Source: Typha latifolia
Lineage: Eukaryota > Streptophyta > Magnoliopsida > Poales > Typhaceae
Reading direction: 5' to 3'
NCBI GenBank assembly: GCA_019914945.1
Contig: CM034109.1
Span: 7,990,479 to 8,054,478, forward strand
Length of the DNA: 64,000 nucleotides
Position numbers and translations under genes: made by a program. The first letter of the stretch is position 1; the number at the start of each line of letters is the position of its first letter. Below are positions 13,284-26,043 of the stretch, piece by piece. The notes beneath the pieces were generated by a model. That model had not been told where the DNA came from. It searched no databases and worked only from the letters and a program-made list of their open reading frames with translations.

Positions 13284-15060
13284 GATAAAAGTATATCATA
13301 GTATCAAAGGTAGTGGAAATGAAGTGGACAACCATGAAGTGTAAATGAGTTAATTCAATTCTATCTGTTTCACTTTTACGCTCACTCTCTACCATAGTGG
13401 TAAAATCATGTTTGTATATCATATTTGTAGAATTTGTGATATTACCTGTACTATAGAGGAAGTAGATTAGAGAATCATGTAAAGATAGAAAAATAGTATA
13501 ACATGGATATTGATTCAGAGATTATTTTCAACTCAGATCAGCATTCTCACATATTATTCATATAAAATTTAATTACAGATACAAAATCCGATCGAATCGG
13601 ATATTATTGGGCCAACTTTCACCCTTATACCTGGAGGGCAAATAAAGATTATCCTTTGAAGTATACATTCTTAGTTTCAAATATGAAGGGGCTTGCATAT
13701 GGTTATGTAGAAAAAGAAGGTGCATAAATTATGCTCCACTGCATACAAGAGAGAAATTAAGAAAAAAAAACAAGAAAAGAAAAGAAGAAGAATGCTTAAT
13801 TTTATCAAATTGTTATAGCAATTGATCCTTCTCTTCAGGTGCTTCATGGCCTCCATTCATATTGTAACTTTTCTCATCAAACAGTGCTATTCCAATGCAT
13901 GGGCACCACTAATAATTTAGATATACAATGCCAAAACTGCTAATGTTGTAATGGTTTCAACTTTCAACCCATCGTTTCATTAACTACTTTTCTAGGTTTT
14001 GGATAGAGCCTAGAGGCAATCAAACAATTATATTATTTTGTAAGCTGTTTGATAATTAGAAGAGTCGATCTTTTGACCTTATTTATTTATTTAATTCTCG
14101 GGTCCCTTCTTGTATGCCTTTCTAAATTTTATATTTGTACATTTTTTACGTGGATGTCTGTGAGATTACTCTTTAACGCCTATAAAATTAAAGACTAAAA
14201 ATAAGAGTATTTCTATCTTGTTATAATTAATTTGATAATATTTTAAAATTTTGTTACTTCTAGGTGTATTCATATAAAAAAAAAAGAGGTAAAATAAGGG
14301 TGAAGAATATACATGCCAATATCAATTCTTGAGAGATATTGATGCAGTTTATTAGTTTATTTTGGATATGTATAATTGTCATTAAAAAAAAGCAACTAAA
14401 TAACTAACCAAATTAAAAGATGAGTGGAGGATATTAAAATCCACACAAACTTTGACATCTGTGGTTGAACAAGTCCTACCCTTCAATCCTCTAATCCATT
14501 GAATGCTTCTTGGAGGAACCAACTTTAGATACTTATGGTCATATTCTCATCATATCAAAGATAATGCTCTAGAGAATGGAATCATGTCCCAGTATTCAAA
14601 TTAGCCCACAGAATTATGAAAACACTTCCCCTTGTGTGCCCACTAGAATTCCAGCAGTCTAAAAACCAAACAACCACCCCCAACTGCACTAAAATTCCTA
14701 CAATTAGGGCAGTCGGTAGCCAACCGCGGGCCGCCAAGTAGTTGTCTGCAAGAAATTCCTACAACTGGGTTTGCAGACGGTCCGCTGCGCGCCGGTTAAT
14801 AATTTCCACTTGTCTAGAGAGATGAAGATTTCAATCACATAGACTATGGTCACAACAAGCTGGCAATGACCAATAAGCTAATCAAAGAACATATTGGCCT
14901 AGTAGAATAAATCCCACTTGGAATAGAATAAAGATCATGGGTAGCCTCTCACTATTATCAATATTCCCTTTTAAGAGACAACATAGCTGACCGTTATGTA
15001 AGTTACAACATATTGAGAGCTAGAAACTTTAGAGAGAAAGAGAGAGGAAGAAGAAGAGAG
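13140..15060. other. Intergenic, AT-rich
   Basis: Contains the (TA)n tract and AT-rich sequence with poly-A stretches. Around 14640-14810 is a more GC-rich patch in which two phrases resembling AAATTCCTACAA recur, possibly a degraded repeat. No exon was recognised. The last part should hold the promoter of the universal stress protein gene. Confidence 0.45.
13229..13280. repeat. (TA)n microsatellite
   Basis: About 26 TA units, 90 bp after the RING-CH stop codon, probably in the 3' UTR or just beyond. Confidence 0.9.
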
Positions 15061-15996
15061 ATGGGCGGTGAACGGACAGTAGGGATCGGGATGGACTACT
15101 CACCGACGAGCAAGTTGGCGGTGCAGTGGGCCGTTGATAACCTAGCGAGGAGCGATGATCGAATTGTCTTGATCCACGTGCACTCGAGCAAGGGTGAGCA
15201 TACAATGAAGAACTTATGGGAGAGCACAGGAGGATCACGTATGAAACATCAGCAAGAACTCTTTTACTAACTATGTGTATATATGTCTGCAGTCATTATT
15301 ATGATTGTTTTTTATTTTAATTTTTATGCAGCTTTGATTCCTCTGGATGAATTCAAGGAGATGAATTTATCAGTGCAGTACGGGATCAATCCGGATAGGG
15401 AGGTATTGGATATATTGGAGAACGCATCAAAGACCAACAAGGTATTTACCCATTAAATACCTCCTTATTTAGCCCAAATTTTGAAGAAATAAAAGATAAA
15501 GTAGTCAATTGGACCAAAGCATAGTTGGTTTTAAAGCGAGGATGGAGAAAAGAACATGATAAGTTTAATCACAAACAATTGCTTATCATCTTTTGGCTGA
15601 AGCTTTGACTTGATGGAATCTAATATACTTATACATTCAGCAATTCATATTTTGGTTTAGAATGCAATAGTTTGTTGATACAAATTTGGATTTGGGATGC
15701 AGGTTAAAGTATTGTCAAAGATCTACTGGGGTGATGCAAGGGAGAAGCTCTGTGATGCAGTAGATGATCTCAAGCTAGACTCTCTTGTGCTTGGTAGCAG
15801 GGGATTAGGACCCATTAAAAGGTCCATCCAATATCTATTCCACTAAGTTCTATTTTCCCCAATAATATGAACTTATTCTAATTCTACGATTTGAACTTGA
15901 ATTTGGTGCAGTGTGTTGCTTGGAAGTGTTAGCAATTACATCGTCCTCCACGCCGCTTGCCCAGTCACAGTTGTGAAGGGAAGCCATGGCCATTAA
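15061..15996 (+). CDS. Universal stress protein (UspA domain)
   Basis: Small soluble protein of the UspA superfamily, made of one Usp domain; plant members bind nucleotides and respond to stress, with no fixed reaction. Four exons close to 163 residues: 15061-15238, 15332-15441, 15703-15821, 15912-15996. The N-terminus [17 protein letters not shown] is the first strand and helix of the fold. The ATP-binding pattern G-x2-G-x9-G-S is intact near the C-terminus (GSRG, then nine residues, then GS), followed by CPVTVVK. The SPLIPLDEF and YWGDAREKL stretches match the Arabidopsis At3g53990-type proteins as I remember them. An ATG-first reading frame directly follows an AG-rich leader. Nothing in the sequence suggests damage. 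Confidence 0.93.
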
Positions 15997-17174
15997 GTCT
16001 AATGGCTATTGCTCTTGAAATGGAGCTGCAAGAAGACATTTGCTGAATAATATTTGAGGGTCTGAAGTTGTGATTGTTGCGATATAATTGCTTATTTTTG
16101 TTCTCATGGGCTTTGATTTTCAATCTCAGCTTGTTGTGTTGACCTGTTATGTTGATCCATAACTTTTTGCCCCCCCACCCCCTCTCTATGTCCTTTTATT
16201 GCAAGATGGAGATTATGTTGTCTGTACCTGAATATAAGATTGTTCATACCAATAGGAATTAATGTATTTGTTGTTTTTGAATTACTTAGTCGTTTGTGAT
16301 ATAGAATCTTGGTCGTTTATTCTCTTAGCAGTCAAAAGTTATTCCTAATAAAAATTAACACAGATCGAAATTTATATCTTGAATCGCGATGGAGCTAACT
16401 TCGGTACCATTTAATACTCTACTGTGTAGGGATACATATATATGTATATAAATAATATCATAATATAATAAGGAAAATGTTAAGCTCTTTTGACAAAAAT
16501 GTGAACAATTTAGGGATTAATACAAAATGACTTTAGAAGGTGTATATATATATTTCAGTTCAAAATTTTAGAACAGAGCAGTCTCTGTTCTTCCACCTGA
16601 ACCGCCGAATGCCAAAATAATTTTATCTCTAATATCATCCTTCTAAACATACAATACACAGCTGAAATATGTAACACCAGTGGCAGCTATAACCACCATC
16701 AGCCTACCCCCACCAGTTAGCGCACAATATTAATCCACCTAATCCCATAGGTCAAGGTGAGATTAAACCTCATTGGATATATTACAATTAAGAAAATGCA
16801 TAACCCTCATGAACACCCCTGCCTGTCTATCAAATCACTTACAACATCATTAATTCGACATGCCACTTGTTCAGCACCAGTAAGCAAATTTAAAACTTGA
16901 ATAGGTAGGAAGTTGAAATTTCTTTCATTTCATAATATACATTAATGCCAGCGGATTGCAGAGGCGGGAGATGGTTGGGGCAAGTCCAATAGAAATGTTG
17001 AAGCATCAAATTCAATGCTATCTTTCATCACAATAATTAAGCAAGAATGTGAGGCAGCATGAGATGTTGCGTGGTGCAAAGATAAGGGGATCCTTCTGTC
17101 GTTTCTCATAATCAAAGTAGTCCTCTTCCCTTCCCACCCCGGTGTTACAGGATGATCATTTCAGTTTCATGCCA
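15997..17174. other. Intergenic between converging USP and BRF1 genes
   Basis: USP (+) and BRF1 (-) converge, so this holds both 3' UTRs. The sequence is AT-rich with TATATG microrepeats near 16430-16450. No coding exon was recognised. Confidence 0.5.
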
Positions 17175-20100
17175 CTACTCAAAATCAAAGTCCTCTTGGT
17201 ATGAATAGTCTTCATCTCCATTCTCATAATACTCGTCAAAGTCAGCTTCGGTAACACCACCTTCATCAATTGCTTCGCCCTCGCTGCCATTTTCTGCATC
17301 TCCCTCATCTAGTGCATCATTGTTCTCCTTAATGTCATTGGGGTTTCCAACAGAATCAAGAGTATCTGGTTCTGCCTTTTGTTTCTTCAGGTTTTCTTGG
17401 TCAGACTGCTCATACAAATACAAAAAACTAAGAGCAAATAGGTACTGGTTCCAAACCAAAAGGTGAAATAAGAAATTACCTGTCCAGCCTGTTGAAAATA
17501 AATGATGATAAAGATCTTAAAGGCATGTGAACAGATCAGAATTCAGATGAATAGTATAATGTTCATGATATGGTCAAATCAAGAAACAAAAATCAGGTTT
17601 TTCATTAGGAGGCCAATAGATGAACCCCCAGCATATTGTAACTTTTAAGATAATCACCTATCAGCATAGCAATGTTCATGGAATAACCCAACCACACCAC
17701 AGTATCCGAAACAAGTACTCATTACTGTCCTAATAAACAATAGAGCTCAAGATGGACGTAGCTTATACAAATTAAACAAACAAGAGCTCATAAAAATCAG
17801 CTTTGCAATAATTAAAGCATTATAATTGGTTATTCATTGTTCTGCTATTAGTAGATAAGAGTGATTCATCATAGCATGCTAATTGCAGAAAACAAGCAAT
17901 TATATCAAGTTGAACATAAAAGGAGATCAATGTTCTTAAATAGTCAAAAGATGGTTTCACATTTCTTTATTCTATTTAATAGTTTTTTCTTCAAGAGATG
18001 GTTACTGATGCTGGCGACTTAGAGAGATGATTGCATAACTGCATAAGAGAATCAAAAGCAATAATGGACTGAAGATTCAATGCAGTATATAGGGGGAAAG
18101 AAGCATTGTTAAAATGGAAGCAAAACATACAGTATAAAGCGACCCTACTGCTCCAATGTTAACCTTTGACCCAAAGCCCTGCAATGAAACCACTTTTTAT
18201 CCAAAGGGAAGAAGAATATGCAAATAGTTCAAAAAGAAGAATAATACTGATCATCAGCACAGTTACAACATTGAGAAGCATGGAAGACCAATCATCAATA
18301 TAAGGAGTTAAGGAATAAGGACAACGATACCTTTCGCTTCAGCATGTTGCATGTTGCTTCAAAAGGACTTCGGGCAGGAGTTGAGTTCTTAGCTTCTTCA
18401 GCACGTTTTTGTCTTCTTTCCTACATCAAAGATAGGAAGCACATGGTCAATGATATGTCCAAAAACTGCACGTCATGAAATTTGCCCTAGCATCAAAAAA
18501 GCTCTATATGTAAAGTTAGCAGGCTTTGAACTTGTAGTGAAGAATGTATTTGAATAACTTCAAAAACAAAAACAATAAAAGGACTTGGAAACAGAATTTT
18601 TTTGCATACTAGGTCCAACAACAACATGATGCTCCATCTTGTACATGAAGCATATAGATAAGGTGATCTAGTACAAAAGTAAATATAAGTGAGCTCTAAG
18701 GGCTTTTTTGCTTTGAGTTTAGAGGCTTTTCCTGAATTGGTTTAGGGACCTCTAAACTGGTTCAGTAACCAAACATCTTTTTATTTTTTTTATATCTAAT
18801 CAAGTTTTCTTTTAAAAAAATCAAGACTAAAAAATGAGACTAACTAATCGGATTCGAGGCTTAACCTCAAATCAAACAAGGCCTAAGAGAACTAAACAAG
18901 CTAAAGTGGAGGTGCAACTGATACCTTCCTAGATTTCTGTAGATTTGCTATACGTTGCTTTGTATCTTCAGAACTGTTTTGAAAGGCCTCCATTTTTGCT
19001 GCTGCAGCAGCTTCCTTAGCTGCTTGTTCCTGTAAGAATAAAACACCACTTTCACATACACTAACAAGATTGAGAAAGCTGACATAACCACCAGCAAAAA
19101 GAATTAGTATAACTACCTCAAGATACTCTTTATTCATTTCTTCCCAGATAATCTTTTTATAATGCTTCTCCTCTTCATTGTGAAGGTATCCATCAACCTA
19201 TAAACTCTTAACATTAACCATATAGCTACAGAATTCTTTCAGAAGTCAAGTAAAAAACTCTAGCATTAACCATGTTGCTCCATCCAGGTCTCAACGGATA
19301 CATGAAACATAAAGTTGGCAAGAAACCAAAAACAGTTGCTCAACAAGAAAGTAGAAAGGAAAAATATAAATTTACGATAAGGCACCTCAACATCATCAAT
19401 ATCGGAAAGGCTCTCCTGTTCATCAACTGTTTTTTCATTCTGATCCTGTGATTCTTTGCAGGTAGAAGCATCCACAGCCTCATAGCCTGTAAAAGCACTT
19501 AAAAAAGCATTGAGTTTAATAAGAACTATAACCATATAAGCAACAGTGTGTGTGTGTGTACATATTAAGACATCTCTTTTATGTACGCATGTCACTCATC
19601 ATGCTTTAAGAAACAAACCAACATAGTGGCATACCACCATGCATGTCACTCATCATGCTTCAAGAAACAAACCAACATAGTGACATACCACCATTTTCAG
19701 GATCTTTGAAGGCCTGTGTCTCATTTCCAGCTTCATCTGAAGTAAATTTGATAGAGTTGGCTCCGTTGTTGTCCTGTGCAGCAGCAAACAGAGACCATAA
19801 ATGGCAGAAATTAAAAATTAAAGTCTGCTACTATCTATGCAGTACAGAACTGACATCCATGTCCTAACACAAAAAGGGGGACTTAGACAACAGTCAGAGA
19901 CAATAACATCTACAGCAGTCAGGCAACATCAATAACATACTTCAAAACAGGAAGTCCCATCCATTGGGAGTGCTTCGGGCAATACGCTAGTGAACATGCT
20001 TGGTGTCGTGTCAAGTAGGTTTCTTTTATGTTGATCTAAAATGAAGTGGAGGAAAAGCTGGTTCAGATAACAAGTCATTTAAGGGATTTTTAACATGTTG

Positions 20101-23100
20101 AAAGGGGTTACAAAGACAGCTTCAGCTTCTGGAAGCTTGCTTCTGCACCTCCCAAACTTCCAGTTAATGATTATGTTGACATGTGCACCTGTGGTAAAGT
20201 CTGACATTTTTATTCTAGACAAACCAGTTCTTAAAACAGCCACCTGGACACTAGAAAGACACACCTATAGAGTCCCCTCAAATAATACAGGATATGATCA
20301 TAGGCATCGGTACTCATGTCAACTTGCAAGATCTATGTCCATGTCAACTACATTGCAGCTTCTGATCTAGCTTCATTCCTGTAACTATATCCTTTCACCT
20401 TAACTTGACGTTAGTAAACTCATTCCTCTGGCTGTCTCACATCCACAAACTTATCTTCTAGATATAAGTGGAACCCATAACAAGAACAAAGTCAGAGTGC
20501 CAAGGTATATGTATTTGCTCTAATTTATAGGATCATCTACCTCTTTTTTGCACCCTATGTTGTAGATTTACTGAAAATCATTTGCAGCAAAAAGATAACG
20601 ACAATATTGTAGCTATATATGCAGTCGCTAAATGCCAATGAATTCAACAGCCCCCAGTATTATAACTACAAATACATTCCCCATGTACTAACAAATATAT
20701 TCAGCAAAGTAAAAAAAATTCTAGCGATAAGAAGTCAACATCATTGCAACAAAAAAAATGCAAGTATGATGCGGAAAGTCAGCTAATAGCAAAATGGTGA
20801 GGGAGCTTCACATATCTTGACATAGATAAAGGAGAGTCCTACTGAAATTGCGCATAGTTAATATCAGTATGCAGTCATAATAGAGCACCAAAGTCCAGGA
20901 GAATAATCAAATAATCAACTTTTACGTTCAGCTAGGATCAATAAAGCAACAAGATGTTGAAACTAAATATCATGAGAAGCTCGAGACATACATGAATGGA
21001 GTTATTATCCTTGTCAAAGTGTTGCCTGTCATGATGTGATTCTCTCATCTTTGCCTCTTTTATGGCAGCTTCAGCTCTTTGTCTTTCAGCACGCTGGAAG
21101 GCTGGAGGTTCAGCACCCCCTTCAAGTCCTCCTGATATTTTGATGAACTGTTGAAACCATGGTAAGCATGATGAGCCCAGATATCCAAATATTGGTATGC
21201 ATAAAAATGGAGAAAGAAAGAAAATTTACCTTATTATAGCATTTTCTGCAAAGTCCATGGGCAAAATGCTGCTCTCCACTATCCTTGTGTTTGCATAGCA
21301 CTTCTCCAGGTTTTGGCAAATGAGTTGAGTTGGGCTCCCGATCAAGTTCATCTGCTCTCATTAAAAATTCTTCAATCTACGAAGCAAAAGGGAATGCGTA
21401 AGCTAGACCAGTTCTTTGATGAAGGTCAAAAAAACACTAAACCAAAGCAAGGTAATCAAGAAATGAGCTGGAAATGCAACAGAACTTACTTCCATAACCC
21501 TTGCAGAGTAAAAGATAATAGTTAATATTTTGATACAATCTTGCTTTTATGATCACTTGTAATCCATATGGAAATTTAACTTGTATATCGAACAAACTTT
21601 GTTCATCTATTATTCCATTCTTTTTGCATGTTTTCGATGTTCAACAGTCTATAAGAATTATGTGATAGTTCTGAAAAGATATTCAACTACAAGCCAACAA
21701 TAAGTTATTGGTAGTTCTAAAGTGCACGTCAGGACTAGGTTTTTACTTTGCTTGCCTTCAATGTTCGAGCAAACACTTACCGTCAAGCAGCCAGACTCTG
21801 TATTCTCAAACTCAATCAAGCGTTTAGTCAACGTCGCTTCACAGATGTGTACAACAGTTACCTGATAAGACAAAAGCACAGTTGGCAACAGTTAACAGGA
21901 GAGTATGAAAGTGAAATGTCACTGTGGTTGGCGACTGGTACTTATCTTCGAACATTGCTAATAGTAGATTTACAAATCACTTGAACTTTAATGAGGAATT
22001 AATCATTTATTTCAAAGAGCAAATAAATAGCAATTGCATATGGCATTTAGTCAAGGGTTAAGCTGTTCAGCCAGTCATTAGCCTTGAATCATATTTTTCA
22101 TACAAAACTAACAAAATCCACAAAATATTGTAAATTCTTACGAGACTAGATCTACCAATGTAAGTCCTTGCTGCAGTGCACCAGGACAGATATAACATCC
22201 TAGATGAGGCTATAGCAACATGCCAACACAGTTGCATGAGGTTGTTCTCAGTTTTGAACTGAATGTTTCTGGCCCTCTTTGAGAAACATCTGTTCCTAAC
22301 TATTTATGCAGAGATGAAAAACATATTTCACGGAACCAGACATGACCTTGCTACATAAGTCATCAATATTTTGCAAATTCTTAAGAACAACTGTCATACC
22401 AAAGAGAGCACATAATGTAGAGCTGTTCCATGTTATAAGCATGACTTACGATATCTGATTTAGAATAGTCAAGGCCATGAGATAGTGCAGATATATATAA
22501 TGCTGCACCACATAAACCACTTGGTTTCCTCCCGGTCTGTAGTACACAACAAGCCATCACATGTGGAGAGCCCGCAATAGATATATTAAAAGCTCATTAG
22601 TGTAACAAAACAGAGTAAAACCCCAAAAAATATTACTTGCCTGCATCCAATCTCGCTTCATGCTAGCTAAAATGCGCAGAGCGGTTTCAGAGACAGCATT
22701 ATTCTTTTTTCCGCCCAATAGACCTATGATGGTAAGAGGTAAATTACCAATAATATTCCATTAATGTGTTGAGAGTTGAGACCTAGCCTGATTGCACAGC
22801 TAAATCTGAGAACATATTTCAGCAAATAAATCCTCAACTGAAGAGAGTAACCCAAATGAAAAAAAAAAAATAAAAGAATAGAAGAAGACTTGAACGGCAA
22901 ATAAAGGAAAAATATGACTAAAATCTCAAAGGAAAGACAAATGCATATCTTAAAGTATCATAAATGTTTACAGCTATTAGAGAAAAAGTAACCAAAAGAT
23001 TTTTAATGTCTCTCATAGAACCAAACCTCAAAATACATACAGAGTCAAACCTCAAAGTAAATATTTTCTACATGATACAAAAGGTAAGTAAATGCATCTT

Positions 23101-24777
23101 GCACTTACGTTCTGTGAATCGATGAATGAAAAGGCTGGGATCAATAAGTTTCTGAACAATCGGATGCTCTGCAAGGCGTAGGATTTTACAGAGCTGCAAA
23201 AATACAGCACCTAGCACATAACTGAAACAAGAACTCATGATGAGCATGGTTCCTCATGTATGCATCTATAGAAAAACTAATCTGACTTCAGAGGGAAAAA
23301 GTGACAGAGAAAAGAAAAGATCCCATACACATTAATCTCCAAGTAGTCTGAAAAATCGATAAGAAGATACGCTTTCTTACTTTGCCTACAAAAAGAACAT
23401 ACCCATCTACATGAAATTTTTCTGCATTTCTGAGAAAACATAGCATTCGCATATAAAGTAGTAGTACATGCTTCCAGCAAAGAGTTAATAAAGTGACACA
23501 CTCGTCGTTCACTTCAGAAATAATCTTTTTCTTATTCTGAAATATAACTCATTATTCTAGAATAAGGACTAAACATCATAATAACTATATTCTAGATTAT
23601 AAATATTATTCATCAAATTATATCTTATACTACGCACTAACTCAATTACTAATTTACTTTTCATATTTATCTCATCAATCTACTTTATATCAAATCAAAG
23701 AGTATTTATGATAATTTCATAAAAAAATAAAACATAATTTTTCCATATTTTTCTTCACTTTATATCGCAGCAAAGGTAATCATTATACTCTTATTTCAGA
23801 ATATAAGTGAACATAAGAATAGTTATTCGTAGATTAAAGATCTCATTTTGAGAATAATAAAGAGAAATACTTATTCTAGACTTGACCTTATTCTTGAAAT
23901 AAACAAAGGGGAAGACATTCATGTGTAATTTTATAATAAAAAATTTGTCCATCAAGTTAGTTATTTACTAATACTGTAACAGTAAATATCACCTAAAAAT
24001 AAAGGCAAAATATTTTTTAAGGGACTCTTGCATGCCTAACAAGCACCAAAATCTTCTAAAGTGACGCTTACCTACACGCAATGTAGAGGCAAGCAGCTGC
24101 AACATGAGATGTCCTGCGGCCCCTTGTGAAGTTCTTGTCAACAGCTATCTTCACTTCAATAAGAGTATATTTGATTTAGGTAGCCTGTTGGTCGGGAAAA
24201 CAAAGCTAGGGAAAAGAAAATTGATATACCTGATAAAACCGATGAGCCTGGTCAATTATAGAATCTCCACCACTCACATGTAAACTATTTACAATATGCT
24301 TAATCGCATCTCTACCTGAAGAATTAGAATGGTGGTTAATTTAACTAACATAATTTAATTCAAAAGGTAACATGAAGCTTGACAAACCTTTCATTAAAGT
24401 CCTCTCATGTGATGCAGAATACCCACTCTCAACACTGTTCAAAATATTACCAGCCAACCGACTCTGCAGCACAATAACATCATGTCAGGAATCACCAAAT
24501 TAATACCAATCCATAAAAGGAAGACCTAGTTCTAAAGAAACGATGAACCTGTCCAGCCCCATCCTTGGTAAAAGTGGGATCATTCGAATAGATTTCTTGA
24601 TCGAGAATCTTTCCACATATACCACAGCATCTGGCGCAAGCACCGATCAAAGAATCAAGAAATGCTGTGGAAACGCCAAATTGAAAGGAAAGGGGAGTGC
24701 ACAATCACTTACATGTATCCTTTGTCGGGGTCTTTAATGGCGGGGCAATAATCCCCGCAATGGCTGCAATAGACCAT
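17175..24777 (-). CDS. BRF1, TFIIIB subunit for RNA polymerase III
   Basis: TFIIB-related factor that joins TBP and BDP1 in TFIIIB and recruits Pol III to tRNA and 5S genes in the nucleus. Twenty-one exons close to 658 residues: 24713-24777, 24549-24630, 24388-24463, 24230-24315, 24072-24148, 23329-23385, 23109-23221, 22641-22723, 22450-22536, 21781-21861, 21230-21376, 20992-21147, 19941-20057, 19689-19773, 19386-19486, 19117-19197, 18925-19029, 18331-18420, 18131-18178, 17480-17488, 17175-17405. Zinc ribbon C4-x2-C7 and C24-x2-C27; two cyclin folds (about 85-270) with FTRGRRTSHVAAACLYIACR and GRKPSGLCGAALYISAL; then a plant-type Cys/His patch (LCKHKDSG, HGLCRKCY); the conserved C-terminal TBP-binding block at about 465-510 (DGYLHNEEEKHYKKIIWEE); and an acidic tail. 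One intron is GC-AG and exon 20 is only 9 nt. The 5' end of exon 13 is uncertain: starting at 20057 keeps phase but adds a hydrophobic LFLHFIL. A 54-bp duplication copies the exon 14 donor site. Confidence 0.93.
18700..18883 (+). mobile_element. hAT-like MITE, copy 1 (BRF1 intron)
   Basis: 184-bp element in the intron between BRF1 exons 17 and 18. It begins GGGCTTTTTTGCTTTGAG and ends CTCAAATCAAACAAGGCC, an imperfect inverted pair. Its interior matches the element at 33884-34037 over most of its length in the same orientation. The GGGCC-type ends are typical of plant hAT-derived MITEs. No clean 8-bp target duplication was seen. Confidence 0.7.
19587..19694. repeat. 54-bp tandem duplication at a BRF1 splice site
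   Basis: Two nearly identical 54-bp units, 19587-19640 and 19641-19694, differing at a few bases. The right unit spans the exon 14/intron junction of BRF1 (minus strand), so the donor motif GGTGGTATG occurs twice. Confidence 0.9.
23514..23900. mobile_element. AT-rich MITE-like element in BRF1 intron 5
   Basis: Very AT-rich block within the intron between BRF1 exons 5 and 6. Its reverse complement aligns by eye with 59000-59345: shared phrases include GATATAAAGTGAAGAAAAA and TTTGATTTGATATAAA in the same order. Its ends carry related ATTCTAGAATAAG phrases in opposite orientation. Borders are approximate. Confidence 0.6.
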
Positions 24778-26043
24778 CGCCGCGAATTGAGCTGCAATAG
24801 ATTCCGAGATCAGAAATCTAGGGTTTTTCAAGGGAGGTGTGGAGGAGAGGAAGAGTAGAAAAATATCGTACCTTATGGCTAGAGGGTAAACGAGCCGAGC
24901 TTGAGCGAGCTGGGGCTAGCTCTGCTCGGCTCGATAGCAAATTAGCTGGCTCGAGTCGGCTCGTCTCAAGCTCAAGAAAGCGCGCGATCTTGACCTCGCC
25001 GGCGGCGTTGATGAGGAGGTTGGAGGGCTTGATATCGCGGTGGGCGATACGGTAGGAGTGAATTTGGTCAGATTAATTTCAGTCACTACTAGAACTCAGT
25101 CAGATTGATTTCATAGTCCAACATGGACCTGTTGATTAATGTCAGGAAGCAAGAGGATAACAAATTAAAACCTAAGTTACAAGTTCAGCAAGCATCTAAT
25201 TTCATAAAAACAAAAGATAGCACCTTGACCTTTAGCCCAGGAACATAGTCACCACTCACCACGATGACACAGGCGTGCGGAGGAGGAGGGAGTCGAGGGA
25301 TCCGCCGTCTATGACCTCGAGGACGAGGCGGCATCGCCGGACGGGGTGCGGAAGGCGGCGTGGCAGCGACCGACGGATGGCGAGTCGACGCGGAGGAGGA
25401 TCTCGACCTCGCCGGTGGAGGCGGCGTGTTTGCCGGAGGAGGAGGTAGAGTTGAGGAGATTGGGCGAGATAGGAACCGCAACGGGAAGGAAATGATTAGG
25501 GGTTTTAGATTATATATATATATATAATAGTTCTAAACTTCTAATCACTCAAATTATTATTATTATTATTATTATTATATTTTATATACATATTAAAAGC
25601 TAAGCTCTAATCCAGTTTGGCTCGGGTCGGGAAGACGAGATGGCGAGGCAGATGAAAGCGCTGGAGCGGAATTAGGATTTAGAAGGGGTTTAAGACAGGA
25701 GGGGAGGGGGAAGATTAACGGATGTAGATACGGGTTTGTGAAATCCGGATCCGAATAAGAAAGAAAAGAGATAAACTAACGCACAAAAAGTCAAGAACCA
25801 AATTAAACATATATAATATTTTAATAAAAAAATCCACTAAATGTTAATTTTAATGTGCCAATCGACAATCAAATTTAATAAGATAACTTCATTAGCTACA
25901 TAGACAACAATCTTCCTCCTCAAACGTAAGCAAACTAACAAACCAAACAATCAAATCCACAAATTAAACCTCCTTACGAATGAACAAATCCCAAAGCAAT
26001 CTCAATTCTCAAGTCACATCCTTAGCAAATAGATAATTAATTA
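24778..26043. other. BRF1 upstream region and LOX downstream region
   Basis: Holds the BRF1 5' leader, a stretch of GCTCGAGC-style repeats (24890-24970), the MAPKK relic, a TTA/ATT trinucleotide run near 25550-25580, and the region downstream of the lipoxygenase stop at 26044. Apart from the kinase relic no gene was recognised. Confidence 0.5.
24983..25445 (-). pseudogene. Decayed MAP kinase kinase fragment
   Basis: Two collinear pieces of a plant MAPKK (STE7-type) kinase domain on the minus strand. The upstream piece (about 25270-25445) reads GEVEILLRVDSPSVGRCHAA then, after a frameshift, RLVLEVIDGGSLDSLLLR, matching the helix C to hinge region. The downstream piece (24983-25060) reads YRIAHRDIKPSNLLINAAGE followed by VKIA, the catalytic loop, with the HRD Asp kept. 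The roughly 200 bp between them is unrelated, and there is no P-loop or DFG (KIAR instead of KIADF). The intronless GC-rich pieces fit a relic of an intronless MKK gene. It lies next to the BRF1 5' end and its DNA may be transcribed in the opposite or same leader. A specific MKK subgroup cannot be named. Confidence 0.7.

Noticed and set aside
13225..13422. Frames of repeated Tyr-Ile
   Set aside because: Translation of the (TA)n microsatellite after the RING-CH gene.
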